From: Dryas octopetala
Taxonomy: Eukaryota; Streptophyta; Magnoliopsida; Rosales; Rosaceae
DNA length: 64,000 nt
NCBI GenBank assembly: GCA_963921425.1
Contig: OY992833.1
Coordinates: forward strand, 3,474,501-3,538,500
Reading direction: 5' to 3'
The notes below the pieces were generated by a model, which was not told the origin of the DNA, did not search any database, and worked only from the letters and a program-made list of their open reading frames with translations. A program made the position numbers and the translations under genes. Of the stretch, positions 1 to 13,100 are shown one piece after another (within the stretch, counting starts at the first letter, position 1; every line of letters begins with the position of its first letter).

Positions 1-429
1 TGATTCAAGGCAATGATCTTAGGCCTTAGTGTGAATTTGTGAAGAAAATGGGATGGGGTTATAACATTGATTTTCAAAAGGTATTGATTTGCTAGTCAAA
101 ATTGCTTTGAATGGAAAATTGTGTTTGGATTCTCAAACTAGAATCCAAACACTGAAAATAGACAAATGAAGAGCAGTGATAGTACTGTAATTCAGTTGAA
201 AATTCCGATTGTCATGCAATTACAATTAATTGAGTATGTAGGTGCCAAAAAACAAAAATTTGTTTGGTTGATGATTGGCCAAGCTACTGATCAATTGGTG
301 GAATAGTGTTTTGATTTGGTACATAAACTGAAATTAAATTAAATTAAATATTTAGAAAAAATATGATCCTTGTTAGAGATAATTAGGCTTAGATTCTTTA
401 TAAAAACAGTTTTTAAATAGAAACCGGGA

Positions 430-580
430 GTGTTTTAAAACTTATAAGAAAATTCTTTAAATTTATAAGAAAATTCTTTTAATTCATAATAAAGTCTTTT
501 AATTTATAAGAATTTTTTTTAATTCATAATAAAGTCTTTTTAATTTATAAGAAAATTTTTTTAATTCATAATAAAGTCTG
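430..580. repeat. AT-rich short tandem repeat, period about 40-42 bp
   Basis: A unit beginning with aattcataataaagtc recurs at 481, 521 and 563, with a degenerate copy upstream near 440. The spacer is a variable T-run plus aatttataagaa. I see no gene in 1-1150 beyond this repeat; short open frames here have no recognisable domain. Confidence 0.6.
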
Positions 581-1153
581 CAATACCTTGGAACTGAAAA
601 AATGCATATCTAGTTGTTGCAAATGAAAGATTAATTAGACACTGCAGTACATTCAATCCCACTGCAGCAATCGTTTTGGTGGGAAAATGCATTTTCAATC
701 TCAGTTAAATAGTCACTAAAGTTCTTGCATGGTAGAGGGTATTTAACTACTGAAACCAAATTAGAAACTAATACCAAGAAGGTGGGAATGCAGCAAGGAA
801 CTGTTGGAATTAGTGAGCTAGCTAACCCACCTTTAACAAGATAGTAGAAGAAACCATGGCATAACATTATTTAATAATATCAATCCTCCACCAATATAGC
901 AACCTCATTAGATATGGTGAACAATTGAAACCAACTAACTGCAACATTGGTGAGGACCGGACCTTGCAGACTGTCATGGCAGGTTTTGGCAGAAGCTTCC
1001 ACCATTCTTATATGTGGGTGGCCTTAGCTCCCTTGCCACGCCAACACCAACCTCCAACATGCTATATGGTGACTGCAGGGTGGCAATGGGCAATACAAAC
1101 TAACAACAGTGGCAGTTGCATCTATTCCTACCAAAAAAAATTGGTTGCCTTTG

Positions 1154-1560
1154 CTATATTTTGTTGCAGTGGATATCAGTTGGGACATTCGAGTCTGTAG
1201 GAAACTTCATTATGACATAGTCACGGTTAGTGGCCTTCTCGACGTCAACTAAGAAGAGGCTCTTCATTTTGGGGTTTTTCAACAAAACCCAAGTGTGTGT
1301 TCGTGAAAATAGGTATTTGGTGAAGTCCGGGTCTGAGAGCGAACGACGCCAAGACTTGCACACACACTGTATTGGACGAGAGCCTTGATTGGGATTTTGC
1401 AGAAGAACTCAAATATTATGTGGTTTGGTAGTTCGAGAATGTAGGATTTCTTATTATCATGCTCTTGCTCTTCTTGTTGTTTTGTAGGTCTGTGACTACT
1501 GTTCGTTGGTGGGTAATTATGGCACAATTCAGTTTTCTTCGTGGATGAAGCGTTGCCCAT
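1154..1560 (-). pseudogene. F-box protein gene fragment, frameshifted and truncated
   Basis: Reading from ATG 1560 the protein starts MGNASSTKKTEL, then has a Lys/Gln/Glu-rich linker, then the F-box core LPNHIIFEFFCKIPIK. F-box proteins of this type recruit substrates to SCF ubiquitin ligases through SKP1. Near 1361-1370 the frame slips by one base: the expected CVCKSWRRSLSDPDFTKYLF continues only in the adjacent frame, down to a stop at 1154. One lost base in a GTGTGT run would explain it. No C-terminal F-box-associated or kelch domain is visible downstream, so the gene is cut to about one third of normal length. I infer a dead fragment; a sequencing error could explain the frameshift but not the truncation. 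Confidence 0.7.
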
Positions 1561-2254
1561 TTTCTGCGAGTTAGAAGAAAGAGAACAATCTTGTCCGTTG
1601 GTTTTAATTAAGGAATCTCTACCAGTAAGAGCAGACAGACTCAGATGCAATGGAATATCATTATTGTGTGCCAATAAAAGACCCAATGAACAATAAAAAT
1701 TATAAAAACGAAATTAAAAAAGACCCAAATCCCAAGCCTAAATCATCCCCCAATAATCCTAAAATTTGGGAAAGAGTGTTAAGCTCCAATTGTAAAAAAG
1801 CCATAACTGAAACAATAGACTGGTTATGGAGGTCTTACTAATGGAGGAAATTAGACTTTGCAAGAGGAGACGCGCGTGAGTTTCATCAACACTGGCACAC
1901 AAACGTCAGAGAAAAGAAACACTATGGTATAGAAAGAAAGGGTTTTGGATTGGAGGAGACGAAACTCATCTCACGTTCCAAAAAGGAAAAGAAAAGTTAG
2001 AACACTTCCTTTTTTTTTCGGAGACTTCATTTTAAGTCTTTTAATTTTATAATTTACTGACTAAAATTTTATGGCTTTTAAAATTCTAAATAAAGTCCAA
2101 TAATATTGTAACAATTGTATGTTACACAATATTGGTCCATTATTTTCTATTTTTTCCACACATACCAGGCCTCGAGTGGTCGGCAGTCATTTTCGAGTGT
2201 TCGGTAATGTATTTTTACTTTTTCATCAAGTCCTGATTTGTCGGCTTTATATTA

Positions 2255-2300
2255 GGTTTTAACTCTGAGATTTTGAGCTCAAACTCTCAGAGTTAAAACC
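2255..2300. repeat. 46-bp near-perfect palindrome
   Basis: The arm ggttttaactctgaga (2255-2270) is exactly reverse-complementary to 2285-2300, and the centre tttgagctcaaa is itself palindromic. Only one base pair in the whole 46 bp is mismatched. It lies in AT-rich sequence between the F-box fragment and the Mutator-like element. The rest of 1561-3450 shows no gene that I can support. Confidence 0.8.
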
Positions 2301-3800
2301 AAACATGCAACCTGCACAAACCTCATTCTATATCTTAGGAAGGTACGAGGTTAACTCATACTCTATACCCTCAAAAAATAAAAAAATAATGACGTATTTC
2401 TGTAATAAGGCAATGGTTAAAGGACTTTATTTAGAAAAAATAAGAACTTTATTTGGAAAAAAAAAAAAGTCATAAGATTTTTTTCTAAATATAAAATGTT
2501 AGAAGGATTAAATTGTAATTTTTTCTTCTTTTTTTTTTCTCTCCCGATTCTTTTTTTTTTTAATTGTTTTATTTGAAGTTGTAGCAGGAAAATCAATGTG
2601 ACACGTACATGAAACTTTATAATTAAAAGGTTAACTAGGTTAGGAGATTATGAGAGGTTATGAATAATCTTGGACCTTGGTGGGCTCCATGCGCGCCAGA
2701 GGCGATGCAACAAGCACCGGTTTGACATGTGGTTCCCACAACGCAATTGCGTCAGCGGCCCAAACTTATTTCTCTCTCTTCCGGCCTAAGGGTATTTGGG
2801 TATCAATTTTGGTGATGACCCAAATTTGAGTATCATTTTGGGTTCCACTTCCTTTTGGGTCTCCATTTCCTGCCCATAGGAGTTGTGTGTGATCACAAAT
2901 GGTATCCATCCTTTTTCGGCCTTGTAGTGGAAGGCCTAAGTAGAATCTTTCGTAGAAGGATGAAAAGGACACCAAGTAGCACCTAAAATATCACCAAACG
3001 AGCCCTATATATAACATCCATTATCATAGAAGAATGAGAATCATTAAAATTCAATTTCAGCAGGCCAACACCTAGCTGCTGATCGTCCAACAGATCGACA
3101 AGAAGCATCAACGTTCTAGTTTAGCATCCCAATAGGAGGCTGCCAACACAGATTGTGACGCGCAGTAGGTGGCACACGAGGCTCTTGGCCTGAAAAAAAT
3201 TATTGCAACCCTGCAACTTGTCAAGAACATCATGTGATTGAGGGCGACCCTTTAATTTTAAGCAACTGTTCCATCCAAACCGGCCATAAATACCACGCAA
3301 TCACCAGGAACAACTCCAATTCCCCTATGTGGGATATAGAACAAACATGCCAAATCGACACCACATCACAAAGGTCGGTTGTTAAATTTTTTAGCCATAT
3401 GACACTTCCACATTGCATGTACAATAGTTTCTTCCACTCTCCCACAACAACAACATAAAGGGAAATTTTATTAAATAACCATTTTTAATACAAAACACAT
3501 TTTTTTAACTCTTAGCCCCAAACTTAATCTTCTTTTACTCTTTTATCTATTTTTTGACAAAAATACCCCTGATATACATCCTCCTCTTTCACTTCAGAAT
3601 TTTCCTCACCTCCCTTCTCTCTCCCCAACCCATCTTCTTTCTAGAATATCAACACCATATCATATGTGGTATGGAAATACCAAATTGGGAAACACCATTC
3701 CACTATCATCCTCCTCCTTTGCCTGCCCCATCTCTCTCCTTCTCTCTCCACCACTGACGGACCCACGTATTGGTTGACTAGCCATACCGATCCAATGAAA

Positions 3801-4182
3801 ATTGGAGATATGGGTTTAATAGATGATGGGGCAAGCTTACTGAAAGAACTTAATTTTTTGCTTTGAGAGCTTCATCTAGTTAGGTGAATTTTTTGTTTGT
3901 GTTTATCTTCAAAGCTTGGCATCAATGGAACTCAAATTCAGATCTTCGATGATCGACACATGGTCGACTAATAGTTGACAAATGGCCGCCACATTAGATG
4001 GTGCTAGCTGCAGCCAATTCATCTTCTCCCATTTGTCGTCCATTTGTCAACCATCAAAATTCCAGATCTAGAACAGCAAACCCAGATCAAAATCTCATAT
4101 TTGGAACAAGATTTTCATATTGGATTTTTTTTTTAGTATCTAACAACAACCCCAACTTTCCAAATCAATTTTTCCATTTATT
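3801..4182. repeat. Tandem duplication inside the MULE, copy 1
   Basis: This stretch matches 4267-4643 continued at 5813-5860, with scattered substitutions and small indels. Shared landmarks are attggagat, tagatgatgggg, ttgacaaatgg and ttttccatttatta. No open frame is conserved between the two copies. Confidence 0.75.
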
Positions 4183-4643
4183 AGATGATGGGGATTGTGT
4201 ATAAAAAAAAAAAATTAATGAGAAAGATTGATGAAAATAAAATGGAGATCGACATTAAAGGTTAAAATTGGAGATCTGTATTTGATAGATGATGGGGAAA
4301 GCTAAATGAAATAACTTTTTTACTTTGAGAGTTTCATCTTATTAGGTTCGGAGATTTGAATTTTTTGTTCGTGTTTATCTTCAAAGCTTAGCAACAATGG
4401 AACTCAAATATGAAATTTTGATGGTCGACACATGATCTACTAATTAATAGTTGACAAATGGTCGCCACATTAGATGGTGTTGCAGCCAGTTCATCATGTT
4501 CATATATTCTCTCATTTGTCGACTATCAAAATTTCAGATCTAGAACAACAAACTCAGGTCGGATTTCAGATCTGGAACAACAAACCCAGATCTGAACAAC
4601 ACACTCATGTCAAAATTTCATATTTGGATATATTTTTAGTATC

Positions 4644-5812
4644 TGTAGGAATTGATAATTTGATAATTCTATTAAACGTGTTAACCCATATTTATACAAG
4701 CCTAAAACTTAAGATGCAAGCAACAGACTGCTTGATGTACAAGAATTCAACAATCACAAGGAATAGCCAATCCTAACACTAGAAGGAGACAAAACCTTAT
4801 CTAGGTAGGAGACTATTATTAACATCCCCCCTCAAACTTGACGGTCTAGGAGAGACAAGTTTGGAACAAAGGAGAGTAAAGCGAGGCTTGTGAAGACCCT
4901 TAGTCAAAAGATCAGCAGGCTGATCAACAGAGGGAACAAAATGAACCTGGTGAGTTCCCATTTTAACACGTTCACGAACAAAATGATAATCCAACTCAAT
5001 GTGCTTAGTCCGGGCATGAAAAACTGGATTAGCAGCCATATACGTAGTGCTCAAATTGTCACAGTAGAGAATGATAGGCCGAGAGAGAGAATGCCGCAAT
5101 TCCTTGAGTAGGTAGGAGAGCCAAATGGACTCGGCACAAGCATGGGCTAAGGCCCTATACTCGGACTCGGCACTAGAACGCGACACAGTGGGTTGCTTAG
5201 AGGAACTCCAGGAGATGGGATTCGATCCATGGAAAATAAGAAACCCATATGTGGATCGGCGTGTATCCGGGCAGCCAGCCCAGTCAGCATCTGAGTAGCC
5301 ACGCAGAGATAATGGACCCGAAGCTGGACGGAAGAGAAGACCCATGGAAAGAGAACCCTTGATATAACGCAAAATCCGCTCTGATACCATGATAGAATTA
5401 GAGCATCCAACCCAAAACCAATTGGCAATGGGTGGAGAGGCCCCAAGACTTATAAGCACATATGCTAAGCCTTAGTTTTCCGATGTGGGACATTGCTCCA
5501 CATTACTCTCAACACGCCCCCGCACGTGTGGTGAGATTTTTAAGCCTTACACGTGAACAAATTGTATTGGGTGACGTGGGAGCACGTATGGCCGTTGGGC
5601 CTTACAAGCGAATAACCAAGCTCTGATACCATGTAGGAATTGATAATTTGATAATTCTATTAAACGTGTTAACCCATATTTATACAAGCCTAAAACTTAA
5701 GATGCAAGCAACAGACTGCTTGATGTACAAGAATTCAACAATCACAAGGAATAGCCAATCCTAACACTAGAAGGAGACAAAACCTTATCTAGGTAGGAGA
5801 TTATTATTAACA
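4644..5812 (-). mobile_element. Small chimeric Ty1/copia-type LTR element, internally deleted
   Basis: Two 181-bp direct repeats (4644-4824 and 5632-5812, TG...CA) differ at one position, C/T at 4813. They are flanked by the 5-bp duplication gtatc (4639-4643, 5813-5817). In minus orientation the 5' LTR is 5632-5812. It is followed by a primer-binding site complementary to initiator Met-tRNA (TGGTATCAGAGC, 5631-5620), and a polypurine tract GAGGGGGGA (4833-4825) precedes the 3' LTR. Inside lies a different LTR-like block (5390-5514, TG...CA) with its own primer-binding site (5389-5378) and a purine tract (5528-5515). Gag, protease, integrase and most of the reverse transcriptase are absent. 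The near-identical LTRs imply a young insertion. Confidence 0.9.
4797..5389 (-). pseudogene. Ty1/copia polyprotein remnant: RT tail and RNase H
   Basis: Reading on the minus strand from the inner primer-binding site, the frame gives RILRYIKG (end of the RT/RNase H connection), then YSDADWAGCPDTRRSTYGF, SRSSAESEYRALAHA, the DNL motif and DLLTKGL. These are the landmarks of Ty1/copia RNase H. The block runs about 190 residues to a stop in the 3' LTR. Reverse transcriptase, integrase, protease and Gag are missing. The upstream methionines come from LTR sequence, so the long open frame reaching 5459 is an artefact of the fusion. The fragment cannot mobilise itself, although the RNase H part is uninterrupted. 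Confidence 0.9.
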
Positions 5813-6164
5813 GTATCTAACAACAAACTCACTTTTTCAAATAAATTTTTCCATTTATTATATTCAAAGAGCAGCATTCACATTAAGCATAAAAGGAGAT
5901 TTTTTGCAAGCTACAAGGTCCAAGGTTGCCGTTCTCCGATTTAGAGCCCGGCGAGGTCACTGACCTCTATTTGTGCTTTAGCGATTGTTGTGTTGCACTG
6001 AGAAAGAAAGGGAGGTGACAAAAATTTTGAAGTGAAAGAGGAGGGTGTATATCAGGGAATTTTTTTCCGAAAATAGGCAAAGGAGTAAAGAAAGATTAAG
6101 TTTGGAGCTAAGGGTCAAAAAGGTGTTTTTTGTATTAAAAAATGTCATTTAATAAAATTTCTCA

Positions 6165-7179
6165 AACATAAAGTAGAGGGAATGATATGTCTCCCAAATA
6201 AACCAACCGCATAAAGTAGAGGGAATGTATAATGAGTTAAGATTAGGATATACCCAATGTTTGAATCCCTCCAAATGTAACCCAATTTTTTTTTTTTTTT
6301 TTTGACAAAGTGGCTATGTAGCACGTACGTAGACGGTTATTTCAATCTTTTTATGCTACTCAAAAACACCACATATGTTACTCAAATATACATTGCACAA
6401 CATGCAAATCAATTTGGACTCAAAAAACCTGGGATGGGTTTGAGTGGGTTTAGGTTGGCTGAACCCAATTACTTGCACCCCTTAGTTAAAGGCCATTCTA
6501 TTCACGACGGATGTAGATGCATCCCCTTCTGCATTTGTGGATTTTAGGTTGTAGATAAACTTTTTAAGTTGCAAATGACAGATTTTAAATTATAGATGCA
6601 AGTTTTAAGTTACAGATAGAGATTACATCTGTAGCTACCAAATTCTAGCTACAGAAAAATAGTTTTTTATTTTTTTATTTTGAATATAAAAATAAATAAA
6701 TTTATATGGAATAACAAGTTTCATATAGAAAAACTCTTTATATTTCATTTTATTGAGAAACATGTAGGAAAAATGTTTGAGTAAGGTGAACATATTACAA
6801 AATCAACAGAACTACTCATGCCCACTGTCTTGTAATGTAAGGAGTACGTAATTTGATCATTACAATTTTGCTGGTGCTAAAATAACCGACGAACGCAATA
6901 CAATAAAAGCCAAATGGAACTGAAGACATCTTTAATAATATTTTTGTTTCATCAACCAAAGTCATCTAGAAAATTCGAGGCCAAAGTACATAAAAACAAA
7001 AAACAAAAAACAAAAAACAAAAATGAGTAAATGACAACTTTTCCGTACCCCAGCTTGTTATATACAATATAAGAGTCAATTCTACACTTGAGTACATGCA
7101 AACAAGCTGTCCCGGTGAGAAGGAGAGAGTGAGAGAAAGGGAGGGAAGACTAGAAAAGTTAAATCTGAAAGGAATTGAT
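6165..7179. other. Intergenic and FY 3' flank
   Basis: It holds a T-run at 6287-6302, AT-rich sequence and a short degenerate repeat of agttacagat/gttgtagat motifs at about 6545-6655. The stretch just below 7180 is the presumed 3' UTR of the FY gene. I see no separate gene. Confidence 0.5.
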
Positions 7180-10100
7180 CTACTGAGGGGCTTGCCCGTG
7201 TGGTGGTGGTCCTGGCGGAGGTTGAGGCATACCAGATTGACCCCTGGACTGCAATAAGCAAGACAAGAACACATTAGTTTCTGCTGAGTAATGTCGAAAT
7301 TTAGGAAAGTCTCTCAACCATTGCCAGAGATCTTTAATAATATCAATATGCAGTGCATAGAAGCAGCAAACAATTCTGTCTCACCTGGTAAGGATTATAC
7401 CCTGGTAGCATTGGCATTTGTCCAGACTGTGCCCGATTAAAGCCACCACCCTGAGGATACATTTGACCCCCACTTGCATTTGATGGGCCCTGCATGTTTG
7501 GCATCCCATTTGGAAAACCTCCAACAGGTGGAGGTGCCCCACTTGTAGGTAGAGGTCCCGAGTGCATTGGATTCATGCCCATATAATGACCTTGTGGCAA
7601 TGGGTGAACCATCTGATTCATTGTACCTTGCATTCCCTAGAGAACCAAGTTAATGTTAATTAGCAATTATAAATATTTTCCAAGCAGAGTACATAGTCAA
7701 CTAGGATCATCTCCAAAAATAGTCAAACTACAATTTTGCATGTGCTCAATGGATGTTAGGTTGACAACAAATCAAAATAATCATTACAATTGAAATTAGA
7801 AGTTCGGAGGCACTTTTAGATCAGTGTTGTTTCAGATTACAAGGTACTAGTTAGAGTAAGACCTCTTCAAATAAATGTAATCAAAATAAGATATTCATTT
7901 CATTAACTTTTGGTTTTATGACACAGGACAAGGTTAATAAAAAACACCAAGGCCACATGCGATTACTCGTTCCACAAAATGTTACAGATTGCATATTATC
8001 ATTAGATTTTGGAAAGCACCAAAAAAAAAAATTCTCAAACTGCAGAAATACCATGATTTTTGAAAGAGATTATATCTCTTTTATGAAGTGACATTTATGT
8101 CAGCGGCAGGGGAATCAAACAAACAGTAAAAATGGACTAATGGAGTTTCTCAAGGCAGCTAAGCCTGAGAAACTTGTTCAGTGTACTTTCATACAATTTC
8201 TTAATCAGAGTTCCTGCAAAGAACATGCTGACTTCTAGTTGTAAGCAACACAAACGAACCAAAGCAATCTTCCGAATTTGTTACTTGAAATAAAGAATAC
8301 TGACTTATAAAGAAATCACCCTTTGTGGATATAACTTATAAATGAAAACAAGAGGTGAGTAATGTAACAAATAATTATTTGCAAAACAAAAAACACACGT
8401 ACCATTGGCATTGAAAGTGAGGTAGGAACTGATGAAGGCATAGGCAAAGACCCAGGAGCTGAAGATGGCATACCAAGGGGGGGCATTTGAGGTGGCGGGC
8501 GATGTAAATGAGGATGCGGCAGTAAGGGTAAATGGGATGGAGGCTGTAGCTGTGGCATATTTGGAGGTGGCATAGGCAAAGGGGGCATTTGTTGTGGGTG
8601 AGCTTGGTGTTGTTGGTGTGGGATCTGTTGAGGATTTTGCTGATATGGTTGCTGCTGATTTACGGCAAGAAGAGAGGGATGTGGACCAGGAGGGAGAGGA
8701 GGAGCCCCTAAAGGCATCGAAAGTGCATGAGATTGCTGTTGCTCTCCCTGAGTTGATGCATCAAGAGATAACGGCATAGCAACTCCAACACCCGGAATGG
8801 TTCCTTCGTTTCGAGTCAACCCAGGAGCAAATGGTCCTGGAGTTGGTGGTCCATCAGGTACTGCAAAATTACCAGTCATGCGACCAGCAAAAGCAGGGTT
8901 TTGCTCACCATAACCTGAGAAAAACAAAAATAACACGGTGCTTCCTTCAAGTTAGGCTACATCTACCTCAATTTAAACTACAAATTCATACATTTCTCAA
9001 TAATCTCACCCCTATTTCATAGCATATACACCATTAAGATTCATAGATTAAGATAAACATCCAAGTATGTTGACAATATTAATTATTTTATGAAATCACA
9101 AAAATTAAGGGAAATGTTGATCCATTATTTCTGCGGCAAAGGTCAAACTTAGAATGCTTAAAAATGGCATTCTTTATGATAAGATAACACACTATATATT
9201 GTGTTCAGATATTGATTTTAACCTTGATTCTGACCGGTGTTAAATTTATCACGACCAGTGTCTCCCGGCCTATTTCTACACCAAAACTTCGTTGTGTGAT
9301 CATTGCTACCACTGCAGAAGAACAATACAAGTAAATGAAGCCATTGTCATTACGTAATAAATATTCAGATAATGATGATACTAGCTTGTTGACAGTGTAC
9401 CAATATTATTCTATATAAAAAATCTAAAACATCAGGATGCCCATATTTACAGGAAGGACTTTCAACTTGAACATGCAGCCTGCCAAAAATATATAGATTT
9501 AGGTGGCCACTTTATTGGTCAAAAGCCGAACATTAGACACGTCTAACCAAAGTACAATCACAACGTATTTGGACTTGGATAAGACAGACAAATAGGCAAG
9601 TCAATGCTGCAGCAATAACTGCCAATCTATGTAAGAATTCACGGCAAAATAATAATTTTCTTATACCAAAAGCACGCCTCTTTTGACACACCACAAGGTT
9701 TCCAAATAAATTTCCCTTGATTTAAATTCTACAAGGCTTTCATGGCAATTACATTACTAACAAAAAACAAACTTACAATTTGACAGTGCTATGCTCCTCT
9801 TCCCTAGCCAATTTATATTTGAATTCTATTACAACAGAAAATGGGGGGGGGGGGAAGGAATTTAGCAAAGTGAACTTTGGTGACTCCCCAAGCACAAACC
9901 CTACCCAACAATCTATTAAGTACACCAATCAAGTTTCTACCCTACAGCTGCTTTCCTAAGTGGTTAGTTCCCTTAAGATTCATTTAACAAATAAATCAAT
10001 GGGGCAATTTGGTTTACCACTATATCCTAGGACACAGTCTGTTGAAAATTGCAGCCTAATCAGATGACTTTTAAGCAATAATATTCAGCAATTGAAAAAG

Positions 10101-13100
10101 AAAAAAAAAAAAGTATATGCATTGCCTTTAAAGTAAATTCGCAAAACTAGGCTACCAAAGAAGATCATTTTATACCTATCAACTTTAATTTATACAGTGA
10201 ATTGGTTTTGAGAGCAGTCCACCAGTTTTTTTGGCAACTTTCACACGTATCACAACAAAAATTTCATCTTAAATATAAAATAACAGAAAATACACCAAGA
10301 AAAGCAGTACATGATCATAAACAAGGAGACAGATATACATACCTGCAAAGAAGATAACCAATAGGATGCCATGCAAGATCCCACACACTGTTATCATGTG
10401 CATTAGGAATTTCAACCTGGGGAGTTTCATGCCTGTTCATCAGAATAAATTTTAATGGTCATACGAATTTACGAAACAAGAACTATCTGCACTTCCAAAT
10501 TGCAACAAGGAACAATATAAAAAACAGAGCCGAACAACCCAAACAAAAAGGACTAAGAATACTGAAACTTTACTATGAGACCTCGGTCATTTTTCCCCAG
10601 TCATCCAGAAGGTCATGGAGAATGCAATACAGTTTTGCAAAAAAAATACATTTATATTTATTGTTTTTTTTCCTTTATTTCCAGCATTACATATGATACT
10701 TAAAATTCCAGGAAAAGCTGATATTGTCCTTTCTCACCTCAAGAATTACAATGCAAATATGGGTTTCCCTACTTTCAACACAATTCTTTTCCTTTTGGAA
10801 AATACATACTTAAAGTATTGCACCAAAAGAGAAGTAAGGGTGAAAATTAGAGGCTTGCGTAATGAATTAAGAAGAAAGCATGAAAGAAACTGGGAAAAGC
10901 TTCTTTTTTTCTGATAGGTAAAGAATAAGAGAGATGAGTGATAAACTAACGCTGATTAAAAGAAAAATACAACTATAGAAAGATACTACGGATCAGGAAT
11001 AGAATTTACCCAACAAGCCAATGGTAAATGGATCCGTCAAAACTCCCACTGACAAAATATTCTTCATGAAACGGATGCCAAGCCAGAGCTAAAAAAAAAA
11101 AAAAAATCAAAGGATGATAACCATAAGCATTATACTCGTACAAAGCATAAGCAAATATATTGTAGCAACTTAGGCCCTCCATGGGGTAGGTGTGAGCCAT
11201 TATAATGGTGCAAGCAAGGGGAATAGAGCACATTTTTGACTTGTGGACTTATTATCACCTCTCTCCTTATTTATATATTGTTCTCAATTTGATATTGGTG
11301 GACACTTCTTCCACCAAAGTGACTTAAATAAAAAGCTCCAAACCAAACTTATGTCATACCTGACTGGAAACTTAAAGCTGCCTGCAGGTTTTTACATTGT
11401 ACCTAGATCTTAGGAACTGAATATAATTATAGATTTTAAAGCAAGTAAAATTGATTTTAGGGTTTATAATTGTGCTTGTCAGTTGCCACTAAAAGGGTCA
11501 ATCCTCAGAGCTGAAAGTGAGGCTGAGAACTTCAGTTATGAGTAGCAGTTATGAGGTACCTCTGTTTCTGTTTTTTCCCTCTTTTTGTTTTTTTTTTTTG
11601 GTGGATAAGTTTCTAAAAATTATCAGAAAAGCGGACAAAACCCCCATACATAAAGACATATATTGGAGATACCAAAAAATTAAAACCGATTTATTTTAAT
11701 AGAAAACTAAATTAAAATCAAATCAAATCAAATTAGCACCTAATCTAAAATCAGAAGAAATTCTAGAAATAAAGACAACATGAAAGAGCTTGATGAAACA
11801 CATCCACCACAAAAAATTAGGGTTTTGTGGTTAAGAGGTCGAAGAAAAAAGGGATCTTCTGTAAAGATGGTGATAAATATAATCAATCTAGTAGGGAAAA
11901 ATTTAAGAGGTAACAATATGTAATTGGAAAAGAAAGTTAAGGCCATCACCCCCAGGTTCTTGATCTTCCTCCTAGTTCTATAAGAACTAGGACTCACATT
12001 TTAGAAGATATATCTTTGAGAAAGTTTGGCAACTATGGCACACCACGGACCAACCCAATAAATAAATAAATAAATAATATAAAGAAATCAGAACATGATC
12101 TGCGAGAAATTTGTATAAACAAATCCATCAAAATCTAGCCAAATAATTAACCTCAAAAGGGGTCTGCACTATGAGAAGAAATTTCACTAACCAGTCACAT
12201 CCTTTCGATGCCCGCGGAAAGATTCAAGTTCCTTCATTGCCCTAATGTCGTAAAGCTGAGAGTATAGGGTGCAACAATATTATCGATCATACAAAGAAAT
12301 TGAAATTTTCAAAAGAAAAAAATCAATCCTACATCAACTTATGTGACAGCATAAAAGCAAAATATTAGGTACCTACCTTAATGATTTGATCCTTTGAAGC
12401 CGTTAGAACCCAGTTACCATTTTGGTTCCATTTCACACAGAGCACCATATTTTTGTGGCCATGACTGCAAAGGCATGCATAAAATCTTTAAGAATTTCAA
12501 CATACAAACAAATTTACAGGATTAACTGCCAAATTCTCTACTCACAATGAACAGAGTTCTCTCCCTGACTTGGCATCCCAAAGTTTGACAAGATTGTCTT
12601 TACCACCTAAGCATAGACCAATGATAAGGAATAAGTACTTCAACACCAACTTAAAAAATAAATATCTTAACACATAAGCTCAATTGTTGCCAACACCTGA
12701 AACTAGTAGAGATTTTGTTGGGTGCCAGTCAACACTCTTCACATCCCAACCATGGCCTGCCTGAGTTCAAAACACACATAGAAATTCTAAGGTTACTCCA
12801 TGCACTTTTAAAGCATACAAAGCCAAAGAACAAAATTTCAAAAACTTAAGCAAGGAGAAAACTTCATGCAATTATGAATCTATGATAATCTGGTTATAGA
12901 GTTCATGCTTTGAACTCAACAAAGTAAGCTACTAAAGGAACCAACAAGTATCCCGGAAACTGATAACACAACATGCTTGTATGCATCAAGATGATGCAAA
13001 CAAAAACTGTCAAAAACTTATATACGTACATATAGAGTCTGCTTCTTAAACAGGACCCCGCACTGCAGCAGGATCCCACACTACCTTAAATTTTGTTAAA

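Larger units (their letters stand above)
4267..5860. repeat. Tandem duplication inside the MULE, copy 2, interrupted by a retroelement
   Basis: This is the second copy of the unit at 3801-4182. It is interrupted between 4643 and 5813 by the copia-type element; removing that element and one copy of its gtatc duplication restores collinearity with copy 1. Confidence 0.75.
3452..6173. mobile_element. Mutator-like (MULE) element with about 130-bp inverted termini and 9-bp target duplication
   Basis: The left end (3460/3461 to about 3600) and right end (about 6030-6164) are inverted repeats beginning G(G/A)GAAATTTTATTAAAT and staying alignable for about 130 bp. The flanks carry the 9-bp direct repeat aacataaag at 3452-3460 and 6165-6173, the target-duplication length of Mutator-like elements. 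The boundary is ambiguous by one base because a G is shared. No transposase is visible, so the element is non-autonomous. Its interior holds a diverged tandem duplication and a nested retroelement (4644-5812); without the latter it is about 1.5 kb. Confidence 0.85.
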
